This document shows positions 9,471 to 20,885 of a stretch of DNA of 64,000 nt, one piece after another (position 1 is the first letter of the stretch; every line of letters starts with the position of its first letter). The stretch lies in assembly GCA_944472155.2 (NCBI GenBank), contig OX235273.1, positions 85,554,793 to 85,618,792 on the forward strand, written 5' to 3'. This DNA comes from Trichobilharzia szidati. Taxonomy: Eukaryota > Platyhelminthes > Trematoda > Strigeidida > Schistosomatidae. Both the position numbers and the translations under genes were made by a program. The notes under the pieces are model-generated. The model made no database searches, was not told the origin of the DNA, and worked only from the letters and a program-made list of their open reading frames with translations.

Positions 9471-11062
9471 GTTCGCGCATGACTTGCTTTCCCTGAATCT
9501 AACCTGTTCCAGTTGATTTCATCCATCTAAAGAATCTTTTGAAATTTCTAGGATAACTGGGACTACTACTTTGCTTGACTTCTCGCCTATTCTTGTGTAG
9601 GAAAGTACAACTCATTTCATATACATCTGTGGAGGAGCTTGAGCATGTCATTTGAGGTCTCTGATTCAGTTTGCAGTGCTTCTATTGGGATTCCATCCGA
9701 TTATTCTGCTTTCCCGACCTGCATTAACTTTTGTGTTTCCAATATAGACTGCCTCATTAGTCAACATCAGTTGGATGACCATTAAAACCCAGGGAGCACT
9801 AAATCTCTCCTACGTCTTATTGTGGGACTCTTCACCAGTGTGCACACGACCTAGAATGAAACAATCGAATTCGAAAGTCTAGCGTTTCCCCACTTTCACC
9901 TCTTTGGTGATTGGGTTTCCTTCACTACATTCCACTAGCTCCTACATTAATCTCTTCTGGGACTTAGTTACTCATTACAGTGCTGTGAGGTCTCCCTTAC
10001 CTGGAGCTTGTACTGCTTCGGTTATCGGTGGGTTGTAAAAGCATCTTCAGTCCTTCTTAGCAATTTTTCAAACGTTTGGACAGTGCTGTGTGGATTATAC
10101 TCAAGTTTTCATTCCGTCATTCATTTCGCACTGTGTTATCTTCTGCTTTACGATCTTTCTCTCCTCTACTAGCTTTCAGATGGCCGTAGTGAGTCACTCC
10201 TTGTCTTCCTGCTTGTTCTAGCCTAAGATTTCTATAGAGGTTTTCTTCAACATCGCCTTCAGATAGTTTTACTGTGATTCCACGCAGGTTTCCTAAGTGA
10301 TGTTGCTTAATGTACCCAATTTATCTTGGCGACTGCCATGAAAGTGGTCTTTGCAGTTTAATTTGATATGTGGATTGACAGCTTAACTGGAAAATGAACC
10401 ATCTGCAGTTGTCTCATAGACAGGTAGACAGAAAACCTCTTGATATATGAAATGTTCTCTTCCTGTGTTGTCTTCTCTCAGTTTGGCTCGCATTCATATC
10501 ATGTATGGGATTTCATATGTCACTATATAACTGTGATCTTACTCATTACTGTCTGCAGTTGTCTGTTGGCGTCTTTCATTTTCTCTTGGTCTACTTGACT
10601 TTTAGGAGCTAAGTACTGGATAGTTGTAACTTTCCTTCATTTCGAGTTGAATTCTGATGCTGTGTTGCTGAGGAAGTGTGTTCCTCACTGCATGAGAGCC
10701 TTTGATACCGCTGATGACATCATTACTGAAATACCCTTCAGTGTTTTCGTGCTTGTCATCTTAGTGACTCAAGAAGACTCCTATGCAATATCGTATTTCT
10801 TCAGCAGTGTAAACAGCAATGAGGGCCTCAAACATGGTGTGGACATTTCATATTCCTATGCACACTATTTCTGTTATTGGGGATGTATAGAGTTGCCGGC
10901 CGACTTCTAAAAACCTTCATTTCCCGCGATCATCTGTCCTCAAACTGAGGAGTCTGCCAATTTTATCAGACTACAATTTGATATTTCCCATGTTTTGAAG
11001 TTTAAATATTGACGAGTTGATTTGTTTAACGAGTTGGGTCCCTAGTTGGGTGCTCAAATCTC
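9471..11062. other. Degenerate repeat sequence present only in unit A
   Basis: This is the bulk of a 1,950-bp stretch missing from B. It probably contains the 5' continuation of the minus-strand RTE copy, but I cannot follow a reading frame. A degenerate SINE fragment lies at 9,757-9,880. A plus-strand frame at 10,647-10,910 has no recognisable motif and is not called. Confidence 0.4.
9757..9880 (-). repeat. Degenerate hammerhead-SINE fragment
   Basis: It shares the acatcagttggatgaccat...gtgggactcttcaccagtg layout of the 7,219-7,406 SINE, but the GAAA box is gone. Confidence 0.5.
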
Positions 11063-13020
11063 ATTCTTTCGCGAGCCTCAGGTTGGCTAGTAGATCAGAC
11101 AAGGTCAAATGAGCCTAATACACCTGTGAAATCTACTGTGAACATTGACATTTCTGCAGAAACTTCATTTTGTATCCGCTGTCACCAGATACTGGGTGAC
11201 TGAGTAGAGAATCTCTTCAGACCTGTAGCTGTGACATCAGAATTCTTTCAAAGTTAACTAAAAGGTAACTATTAACGTTTAAATGTTTTCGACCGCATTA
11301 GTGATCTGTGGGGCAAAATTTAAATTTGTTTAGGATAAGTATTTTTAGTTAGCCATTTTTATTTTCATGTATAAGATATTAAATATTTTTCTTATGTGAA
11401 TAGTCTCGTCGTTTGTTTTTGTGTTTAATAAAGAAAACAGAAATAGAAGTGCAATTTTTGCTTTATAATGGTTCCGTAGTTGTTTTGGAATCACTCTGGA
11501 AAGTAATATTGGACTAGATTAAGTGGGTGGTCCCGTAGTCGGATCAGTTGTCCACAGGTCACTGGTCCAGTTCATGCCATAGTGTAGTCACTTTACTTTG
11601 AAAAATGCTGTTATGAAAAGATATTACCACAAGCGTTTCAGTGAGAAGTTATATCCAGCGATGAATTGTATTATCTAATATGAAATTACCAGAACTGAAA
11701 TACTCACTAAGATGAGTCATATTTTCTACTGTTTTCTGTAATTATTATACAGTTTGCATATCTAGAATATTATTCCTACTACTTTACGTATTCCATCATC
11801 TGTAAACATCTGGTGAGTGCTGAGAATTTGTGCACCAGGAAACATAATTGTAGATTACCTTTACCTGCCAAAACTATTTTTCCCATCAAATATGAACATG
11901 ACGTTTAAAATAAGTTTTACTTCTTCCCTAGATATCCATTCCTGTCAAAATATTTATTAGTCTATCCGCTGGTAAATAGTTTTTCAAAATTATCAAAAGA
12001 TTCCCTTAATGTATGCGCTTATGTTAAAGCTTCCCCTCATATATATACATAAGATTGAGAGTAAAACCTTTTGTAGATAATTCAAATTAATTCTGTAATG
12101 TATCAGAGACGTTTTCGGTACAAAACTGGTTATTTTACCTTGTGACATCTTGGTGTTGTGAGAGATAAGAGACAAGCAAACCTCATTTTCATGGTGATTC
12201 CTTTTGAGAAAATATTATATCACTGTTTGTTTCTAAAATAAACATTTTTGTTTCACTTTAGGTTGTTGTGAAGTCGCCTAGCTTCATTGTCAGAATATTT
12301 ATGCCAAGAAGAGAATAATGCCACCAAGGGAAAAGGCATACCAGCGAGTTGTTTGATAGCGTGATTACTGGTTATCGAATTGACTGATTATAAAATCATA
12401 TTACGCAATTGAGATAGAACAAGACAAAGGTGTCAAATTATATGCAACTTACTATTCCATCAAGCTTATCTGTATTGAGAAAACGAAATTTATGCTGTCC
12501 TGTAAATCTTGACAGCATTTGAATGATAGTATCACATTTTATTGTGTTTACCAATGCACATGCTTGTGTGGTCAAACATACATAAGGAGGCCGCATCAGT
12601 TTCTGTAGTTTAGGTTAACGAAACTAATTCTTAAATGGCTGCTAGAGCAAATGAAGTTATCGAACTCAAATAACCCCGAAGAGAGATGTTCACTCTTATC
12701 TATTTCAAAGTATATAACTGAGATGCAGTATAAAGGGGATTCTGTTGTAGATTTTAAAGCCATACATAAAATATGTTTCAGTCCCAAACTTAAATTAAAA
12801 ATTCTGGTTATGAAACACTTAAGTGTGTTTTTTGTTCGGAAATTATTTTAAAGTGGTACAGAGGATTTTTACCTTAGATGAATGATATTTGTGTAATTGT
12901 GTGTACCAAGCTACAGGTTTATTTGAGGAACTTTCATTGTCTTTCTATACATCTTCAGTGAAGACATCAGTACAACTCCCAAGTTAGCCTTTTGACCAAT
13001 ATTGACGCAAATGTTACCTA
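11063..13020. other. Unit sequence with no recognised gene
   Basis: Shared with B 35,070-36,735 and absent from C. At 12,245-12,264 a strong splice acceptor-like tract (tttgtttcactttag) precedes an open stretch ending in FMPRRE then stop in A. In B the same place reads FMPRRI and stays open about 13 more codons. A 66-codon ATG frame at 12,651-12,851 has the same length in B, but most base differences change the amino acid, so I do not call it. Confidence 0.35.
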
Positions 13021-13315
13021 ACATACTCTGTTAAAGAACCACTGGAAAACCTGGATGTACTGGAAAGCTGTTTCGCCCTAGTTTAGGTGCGTACTGATGA
13101 AGATTCCCAAACCACGAGGAAACAACACAATAAATAAGATTTTATATTCTACCACGGTGCCCAAGATTTATACTTATATCAGTATGGAAAAGCGACTGTC
13201 CACTACTCCCAGGTTTTCCAATGGTTCTCTAAGTGATATCAGCTTATGATGAAATCCTCCAACCAATCAAACAAACATCCTTCCAAAAACCAATACTTGA
13301 AAATACTCTGTTAAA
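13021..13315. repeat. Inverted pair of SINE fragments (unit A)
   Basis: A minus-oriented fragment at about 13,031-13,110 faces a plus-oriented fragment at about 13,193-13,302, which carries cccaggttttccaatggttc and gatgaaatcctccaaccaatc. In B the middle of this pair holds a perfect hairpin. In A the hairpin is missing, with a microhomology-like junction at ttata (13,141-13,150). Confidence 0.65.
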
Positions 13316-14879
13316 TTTCATATAAATATATGTGAGAAGTACTAATGTGATCCAAGTGCTCAGAATGTGCAGGAGATACACATCACAGATGTCAGGTGAC
13401 TTATGAATTCTTAATGACTTTTCGAAATCCATAAAGAGATCCAACTGATTTAAATTTCTGAACACACCATAACTGACTAATATTACGAAAATTTCTAGAA
13501 GTTTTGCCAATTTATAGCACATATTTCTGGACAAGTGAAGTTATCTTGAAGAGAAACATACTCTGAACAAAGTACTTCTATGAGTTGCTTGTCATCTGCA
13601 AACAAGAAACTTCAAGTCAATAATTATTATTTTCAAAGTGCAATACTACTTATCTTTCAAGTCACATGTAAACATTTCGTGCTATCTCGTAGAAAGAATA
13701 TTCTCATGCATGATAGGCTTAGTTAACGCATGTTTATAGAATCTCAAAAAGAGAAGTGAAAATGTTGGTGTTCCAAACAGTTACGTAACTAAAGCTATCT
13801 ACTTATCCTCCAGCATATTTAAATTAGTTGTATTTGCTTAAGTATCTTATTTGCAAAAATACAAATAGTGACGGTAAGAGTTATAAACACAAGGCCAATT
13901 ACTTCTTTACTTTTCAAGTATTTGAATGATAGACGAGTTCGAAAATAACCACTGGAAATGACTGACTACTTGAGTTTCTACAATTAAACTAGTCACTATT
14001 ATTCGTCAGTAGAGGAAAGTGTTGAGCATGAGTACGGTGAGTAATAACAATCTCTTGTAATTTCAGGTCTTAAATATGACTGAGATATAACAGTCTAACG
14101 TTCAAACTACGGTAACAGTTATCAATAGGTTGCTCTCAGTGAGAAGTATCATTTAGTGAGTTACATTTCCAGTTCAACTTATTTTTCAAACAATATTATG
14201 ACAATTCAATAAAAACAAGTGGTCATGACTGGCGCTTCACAACCAATACCACAGTAAAATTCGTTGTGATTTGCTTTGTAATATTCAGACACAAATTTTA
14301 TAGTCTTTCGATTAAATTTAGTTACTTTACAGTTAAATAATATTACAACTGTAAGGAATTTCCTGGGTCTAAGATTAGGTTATAGCATATGCTTACTTGA
14401 TAATAATCTAGGCGATTATCTGATAACGGTTTCTTAATGTGATTAGACAGTCTTTACAATAAAAGGCTATAACTACCATATGCAGTGACCATATGCCAAG
14501 CAAGTATGGTGAACTTACATGTGTTCAATTTTTATCAGTATTGATCACAAGATCTGATAAATACATAATAAGGCGAATATTTAAAGTGGAAGTAGTCTGT
14601 CTTCTAATACGCTTTTTGTAAGCAACATACGGAAAAGGCTTTTCATAGTAACTTCAAACTGCGAATAAGCTCAAAAGTGATGCGAATGAATGATTGTTAA
14701 TTTAGTTCCACTTATAAAGATTGGCACAACTTGTAGGTGATAGTTTCTGATAGTCACACTTCTCATGATGAAGTATGCACAGTTTTGAAGCAATTTTGAT
14801 CGTTCTCAAACCAGCAGAAGTGCAGTTATGCACAGATGTATTTTCGAAGTGTAAAAAGTACAAATCACTATCAGCAAGA
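13316..14879. other. Unit sequence without a recognised gene
   Basis: Shared with B and C. It lacks the tRNA-derived SINE found at 38,030-38,150 and 61,710-61,850, having deletions on both sides of ggtcttaaatatgac at about 14,070-14,085. Nothing coding was recognised. Confidence 0.35.
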
Positions 14880-15590
14880 GAAATTTGAAAGAAGTCACTT
14901 CCCTCACTTATCCGGGTGGGAACCATCGTTTCAACCACACGTGAAAGCACGGATGAAGATGTCACAGAAAGCCAGAATCCAAAAGTCAAGATAACCTCCA
15001 TCAATCCGAAATCAGTTTGGTAAGCTTCTTTTCTTCGCATAAGAGCAAAACTCAGATTTTCAGTACGAATGTGAAGTGAGTCAGTTTCTCAATGCATGTC
15101 AGAAACATGGCTCAGGCTTCACGAAAAGCATTTCCAAAAGCCACCTGCAGACTTTTATCAACAGGTACCTTCACTTGCTCCACATTGAAGATCAGATACT
15201 CAGGAAGAATTAGCAACGAATATCTCTACGGACATATCAACAGAGAACCTATCGGTCAACAGATGTACAGGAGGATATGGAGTTGGATCGGACACACACT
15301 GGGGAGACCGTCGAATGTCTTCTCGTTTCAGGCTGTTTCTCGAGTGGATACCGAGTGAGAAAAGACAAGCTAGGTATCTGAAGGTGACATGGAAGAGATT
15401 GTGTGAGGAGAAGATCAGAACCTATGGGCAATCGTGGAGCCAACTAAATAGGAACGCAGGGAACAGGACAAAGTGGGGATATGCTGTTGAAGCGTTTGTC
15501 CCACTCGGAAAGCTGGTTAGGGCTGAAGAGTTAAGGACTCATGAGCGATAGCGACAAGGTTCACTAAGTGATTGAAATATAGTATTATTA
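14880..15590 (+). pseudogene. SR2-like RTE 3' fragment, first copy (A1)
   Basis: It encodes the C-terminal part of an RTE polyprotein in broken frames. First comes a region recalling LKEVTSLTYPGG and STDEDV, then LKIRYSGRISNEYLYGH, IYRRIWSWIGHTLGRPSN, and a WKRLCEEK...W-type end. It finishes near gcgatagcgacaaggttc. From about 15,135 to 15,480 it resembles the second copy in its own unit (19,335-19,680) rather than its counterparts in B (39,480-39,815) and C (63,180-63,520), which suggests gene conversion. Confidence 0.7.
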
Positions 15591-15737
15591 TCTACCAGAG
15601 TCATGTATTTCTTAAAAACACAACATGAACAAAAATGAAGCACGACTGGTTTAGCATGTAACCATTGGTAATAGTTTAAACAGTCAATTCTATCATATTC
15701 ACTGTTTTGAAAAGTCTATGTTTGTGAAATAATCACA

Positions 15738-15743
15738 TTTATT
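15738..15743 (-). promoter_or_regulatory. Polyadenylation signal AATAAA of the neuropeptide gene (A)
   Basis: AATAAA on the minus strand 103 bases after the stop codon, conserved at the same distance in B and C. Confidence 0.55.
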
Positions 15744-15845
15744 TGCAAGCTGTATTCAAAACTTATTCCTTCACTCAAAAAGTCACATGCTTATAGAATG
15801 TAGATTTTGGTAAGATTAACAATTTTTAATTATCGAAGGGATAAT

Positions 15846-16337
15846 TCATTTTTCGGCGAACCGTTTGCCAAGACGTATATACTGCACACGTTTTTGAATT
15901 TCTCTCGTCATTGGTCTCATGTTATCATCATAACCGTTAAAGGCATCATTATCATATCCAATTTGATTTCGATAACTTTCTGCAATTTGACTTAAGAGAA
16001 ATACAGAGCAGAGAAGTGCCAGTAGTATTTGTACGAACCTTTTGGAAAATTAGAGAAAAAATTCAATTAGATATGGTATCACTAAATTATGAATTATAGG
16101 GAATAAATGTAATTAGTTCTTTTTAAATAGAACATTACCACTGGTGAATTCACTCAAATGCTTCTTTTCAAAACCCTACAGTATAAAATGATACATCACT
16201 ATGTCATGCTAGGCAAGTGAATTTGTTAACTGCCATTTCCTCTCAAAAACACAGTGATTCATTGATATCCGTTAAAGGAAGAAATGAAAACGCATGTCTT
16301 ACTTATGTTGGAAATAAGTAGTTAGGATATCAGTCAT
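15846..16337 (-). CDS. Neuropeptide precursor predicted to yield VQYIRL-amide (two exons, unit A)
   Basis: Exon 2 (16,038-15,846) is open for 63 codons and ends with TGA. It encodes a strongly hydrophobic signal segment (FVQILLALLCSVFLLSQIAES), an acidic spacer rich in Asp, Asn and Tyr, then KR-VQYIRLG-KR-FAEK. The paired KR sites and the Gly before the second site are what prohormone convertase and amidating enzymes use, so the expected product is VQYIRL-amide. Flatworm FMRFamide-like peptides such as YIRFamide are close relatives in form. Exon 1 (16,337-16,303) starts at ATG, encodes 11 residues plus two bases, and ends at a good donor (AA|GTAAGA). The 264-bp intron ends in a pyrimidine-rich AAAAG|G acceptor, and the phases match, giving 75 residues. 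Exon 1 is identical in B and the intron is not. It would be secreted from neurons. Exon 2 is firmer than exon 1. Confidence 0.7.
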
Positions 16338-16349
16338 ACAATAAAGTCT

Positions 16350-16440
16350 TTATAGTAGGGATTTTGTTTGAATGGTTAGAGGATTTCACCATCAACCGAC
16401 ATCAGTTAGAGAACAAATGGAAAACCTGTGTGGGTGGTAA
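16350..16440 (-). repeat. Short SINE fragment (unit A)
   Basis: The tail part of the hammerhead SINE family, matching aggatttcaccatcaaccgacatcagttagagaac in the 7,219 copy. It lies 13 bases upstream of the neuropeptide start codon and may overlap its 5' UTR or promoter. The B copy is at 40,697-40,786. Confidence 0.6.
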
Positions 16441-18054
16441 CTAATGATTCTCACGAGAATAACTCTATATGCATTCAGAAATGTTTGATTTATTTAAAAA
16501 GAAGTTTTGTTTTCTGTACTGTAAGACATAGTGCTGACTGCATACTGATATACAAATGACTTATATACAAATGAGTGAGCACCCTTTCGAACATTCTTAG
16601 CAATCTCGGATCGATTATTATAGAATAGTACTGTAACACTGTGTCAATGTTTTCACATATATTAAAGACGTTATTGTTTTACAACCACAAATTTCTCCCA
16701 ACATTCAAGAGAGAAAATCACACCCATTTTAAAGTCTAAATAAGACAATTTGATATGAAAATCTAAAAGACTATCTGGTATGACCAAAGTAGCATCTATT
16801 CAGGGTGTTCTGCATATAATCTGGCTTCATTCCATCCGTCTTACCAATATCAGATTGACATATATTCTTGAAAAGTGTCCTACTCTTCATCGATGATAAG
16901 ACTATTCCACGCAGTTACCGCTGAAGTGGGGTGTAATTCTCTTTCAAGGTAACACAGTAACCTTGTAACAACAATCAGCCAAGAAATCTAATAAGTCTTT
17001 GTTTTAAGTTGTCGTTTAGCTGAGTACCACTCAATATCAAAAGAAGTTCAAAAGGATAATTAAAATTGGAGTACTAGTGATAATTTGAATGTTTGTGTTT
17101 GTTATGCTTTCATCATTTTCAAATAGGCTATTTTAATTAAATGGTCAACAGTTGGTTAGCGTTTATCCAACACTGAAAATTCACTATGAAGAGAAAGAAG
17201 TGAGGAGATCAATCCTCCAGATCAACTAGGTATTTTCTAAGCGTTACTGACTTACTACTAGTTGTTTGTAGTTTTTCACATTCTGTACAGATTTTCCACA
17301 CATTTCAATGTATTTAAATCACCTACATGTATCAGTAGCATAAATTTTAGGTCTATGGTATACAACATACTCGCCTATAACCGAATGGAAATTTTCCACT
17401 TTTGTGTGATGTACTCATCATTATTTTAATTTAAACAATAAGTATTCATGAAAAACATAAAAATCATGAGTGCTTCTGTGGACTTACACTTTCATATCTC
17501 CTGATTTCCTGTAAATAATTCTTACTGCTGTTGTAATACGTATTGGTATACTGAAGTGTGCTGGTATATATATATCATGGTGAGGATGCATTAAAAAACA
17601 AATCAGTGAGGCATTGAGAAGGGGGTGTTAGAGAGGTGTATTAGCAGCAATGAGAATAGTATTCACCTTTCATAAATAGGAAAATGAATAGACATGTAAC
17701 TCGAGGGCTAGATAGACACAGGGAAATGTAGAAGATTAAGAAACAGCGTTACTGTTACTGCACACTTTTGCATGTCATTTATCACTTTTATTTGATTGGC
17801 TTGTACGCAAACGAAATGTGATTGAAAGTCTAAATACAATAAACAAATTAGGTTTTTTGCAAAGCGAATTGAAAATAAGCCTGAAATAATTAAGTCTTAT
17901 GAGATTCAGAAAAAATCATATTCTAGATGTTCGGTTTCCGAAGATTTAATTAATTGCAATTTCAGGAGACGTGCACAACTGTCTTAAGAAGAAAGAAGAG
18001 GTAAGACAAGGAATGGCTCTCTGTGAACAACCAGAAAGTTAATCGAAGAGATGA
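16441..18054. other. Unit sequence without a recognised gene
   Basis: Shared with B 40,787-42,398. From about 17,750 onward A and B are almost identical. At 17,966-18,000 a 35-base stretch lies between an acceptor-like (attgcaatttcag) and a donor-like (gtaaga) site. It may also be an RT remnant (EVRQGMAL at the 3' side), so no exon is called. A short (ta)n run is at 17,564-17,575. Confidence 0.35.
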
Positions 18055-19745
18055 GGATTTCTAGGAGTTCCTAAATTGATGCCAGCTGATGATGAAATCC
18101 TGTAACCAATCAATCAAATACCTACAAACCAGTACTTAAAAGCACAAATCCTGAACTCAATCAAGCTACTGAAAGCCAAGCAGGAAGGCAGCAAGACCAG
18201 ATGGAATTCCCTCTGAAGCGATGAAAACAGACCCAGAGACCTCAATAAATATGTAGATGCCAATATTGCAAAGGGTTTGGAGGGAATGAAAGGTACCTAG
18301 TAATTGGAATAAAGGTCGGCAACATTGTCAAACTACCAAAGAAAGACAACTTAGGCTTCGGCGAGAAATGGCATAGAGTCATGCTGTAAAATGTCAAGTG
18401 AAATACTGAGTCACGTCATTCTGGAGAAAAATAAAGGATGCACTGGATGCAGAAATTCTGCACACCGGAACAAGCTGGATTCAGGAAAGGCAAATCATGT
18501 GCTGACCAAATTGTAACTCTGCGCATCGTCATCACAGAACAAAACATAGAATAGCAGTTAAACCTCTCTCCAATTCAAATTCATCAACTTCGAAAAGGCC
18601 TTCGATAGATAGCGTTGACTGAGAAGTAATTTGGAAACAACTTCAACACTACGGCGTGCAGTGATCAAATCTCTATCTACTTCATTCAACAGCTGTCTAT
18701 ATGGCAATGCCTACAAAGTGTCAGGTGATCCACAACGGAAAACCCAGTGAGGCATCTGGAGTGCATACAGGAATAAGGCAAAATGACTGCCTATTATAAC
18801 CGATGATATTCTTAGTTTTGGTGGACTGGATTATGCATCAGACTGTTGGGGGGTGAGTGAGAAGTATGCTGGACGACCGATAAGAAGACTATAGAAGACT
18901 TAGATTTCGCAGATGATAAATGTCTAATGTCAACTAAACTCGAAGATTTGCAGGCGACAAGCGACAAACTGGCTGAACAGGCTGGTAGGGAAGACTGGAC
19001 TGCAGGTGAATGTAGAGGAGACGCAGGTGATGAATATAACCAAATAGCAGCAACAACAACAAGTATCAATCACCATCAACGGGAGGAATTTGAAAGAAGT
19101 CACTTCCCTCACTCATCCGGCTAGGAAGTATCGTTTCAACCACACGTGACAGCACGGATGAAGATGTCAAAGCCAGCCAGAATTCAAAAGGCAAAATACA
19201 CCTCCATCAATCTGAAATCGGTTCGGAAGTCTTCTGTACTCAGCATAAGAACGAAACGCGGATTTTCAATATCAATTTGAAGTCAGTCAGTTCCTCAATA
19301 CGCGTTGGGAACATGGCTCCCATGTCACGAAAAGCATTTCCAAAAGCCACCTCCAGACTTTTATCAACAGGTACCTTCACTTGCTCCACATTGAAGATCA
19401 GATGGTCAGGAAGAATTAGCAACGAATATCTCTACGGACATACCAACAGAGAACCTATCGCTCAACAGATATACAGGAGGATATGGAGTTGGATCGGACA
19501 CACACTGGGGAGACCGTCGAATGTCGTCTCGTTTCAGGCTGTTTCTCGAGTGGATACCGAGTGAGAAAAGACAAGCTAGGTATCTGAAGGTGACATGGAA
19601 GAGATTGTGTGAGGAGAAGATCAGAACCTATGGGCAATCGTGTAGTCACCCAAAGAGGAACGCAGGGAACAGGACAAAGTGGAGACATGCTGTTGAAGCC
19701 CTATGATCCATTTGGAACCCAAGAGAACAGTAATAATGTAATAAA
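18055..19745 (+). pseudogene. SR2-like RTE remnant, second copy (A2), with SINE tail at its 5' edge
   Basis: The first 85 bases are a hammerhead-SINE tail. From about 18,165 broken frames follow an RTE reverse transcriptase: a KAAGPDGIP-like start, a W..GNIVKLPKKDNLG region, EQAGFRKGKSCADQI (about 18,465), INFEKAFD (about 18,590), VIHNGKP (about 18,725), a degraded DLDFADDKCL (about 18,900), KLEDLQATSDKLAEQAG, and the same C-terminal segment as A1 ending in WSWIGHTLGRPSN. Many stops are present. Its match to the schistosome SR2 family is from memory of the protein motifs. Confidence 0.75.
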
Positions 19746-20339
19746 AATGTATTACTTAACCCAAACGATAATAATGCACCAGTTTGCATAATACTGGTAA
19801 TGATTATTAGCTTTTGTTGAATGATGTTCAAAATGTAGATGCAATTGCTTCTTTTCATATTACACAAGTTTACTAGGGATGACATAAAGTGATTCTTTAT
19901 TTTGAACTGTTTAATGTTCGTAACTGTGAAAACGAATTATACCATATCCCCGTTGTGAATAATAATAATAATACATAGTAGAAATCGTCGAACAATGACT
20001 TGACTAAAATGTAGCATTACGAAAAAATTTAAAGAATTCTTAGTAACCAAATAATTTAGTTACAACACTATTAATGAAATAGATTACTGAAGATTTATAT
20101 TTGTCTCCTCCACAAGCTTACTCAGAGTGTATATATTTAAGTTTTCCTGGCAGCTGGTAATGTCTGTGGTCAACTTAAGATGCTACTGTTTCTCATTTTT
20201 ATACTATTAATATTTTTCATTTTCTTCTCAGTATTCTAAATTGTTTTGTTCCTAGATAATTAGATATTTATTTGTGATAACACAAAATATTTTGTGGATC
20301 TAGAGTTCAGAGATCTGATTCTAAAGATTAACCAGCTCT
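19746..20339. other. Unit sequence without a recognised gene
   Basis: AT-rich, with a short (aat)n at 19,960-19,972. The segment 20,032-20,092 resembles the loop of the 3.1-kb palindrome (24,445-24,500), including gtaaccaaataatt and gttacaacact. Confidence 0.4.
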
Positions 20340-20885
20340 AGTGGTAAAGTGTTACGGCCTCCTGTGCAAAACATCTTTATTATTTCCTCAGCAAATGCTC
20401 AAATATTTAGGGACAGACATATATTTAACTTGGTTACAGAATTTCACCATGAGCTGGCATCGGTTAGAAAATCATTAGAAAACCTTAGAGTACTGGACAG
20501 CCGTTTCGTCCTAGTTTTAGACTCTCCAGTGGTACACACTCACCGTCAGGGTTCAAACCCAGGACCTTCTGGTTACAAGGTGAGTTCGTTGACCATTTTT
20601 CCACTGGGATACGATCCAACGGCCAGTGCATGAATTCCAGCTTCTGCCAATTCACGACATGGCGCGACCGCTAGCCAATGTCTTTGGCGAGTATTTGTCC
20701 TCACGCCCGACCTTCTGTCATCTACTGGTCACGACTTCCTGGTAGGTGCGCACTGTGAAGAGTCCTAATTTTTGGACGAAACAGCTGTCTAGTACTACCA
20801 GGTTTTCTAATGCTTCTCTAACGGATGTCAGCTCATGATGAAATCCTGTAAGCAATCAGTCAAATTCCTAAAACCCAATATTTGA
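20340..20885. repeat. Inverted SINE pair with a tRNA-like head (unit A)
   Basis: A minus-oriented hammerhead-SINE fragment (about 20,440-20,580) still holds the B-box-like gggttcaaaccc. Its ribozyme core has CUGGAGA instead of CUGANGA at 20,500-20,535. It faces a plus-oriented fragment (about 20,735-20,885) with a degraded core, GUGAAGA...GGACGAAAC. Between them is a tRNA-like segment (ccactgggatacgatcc) and unrecognised sequence. The B copy at 44,640-45,180 lost part of the middle. Confidence 0.6.

Noticed and set aside
12651..12851. 66-codon ATG frame also open at 36,357-36,557
   Set aside because: Most of the roughly two dozen base differences between A and B change the amino acid, so there is no sign of selection on the protein. 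Survival of a short frame is expected by chance.
17966..18000. 35-base micro-exon between acceptor-like and donor-like sites
   Set aside because: The 3' part reads EVRQGMAL, which can also be the GVRQG motif of an RTE remnant. The surrounding block is uniformly conserved, so conservation says nothing.
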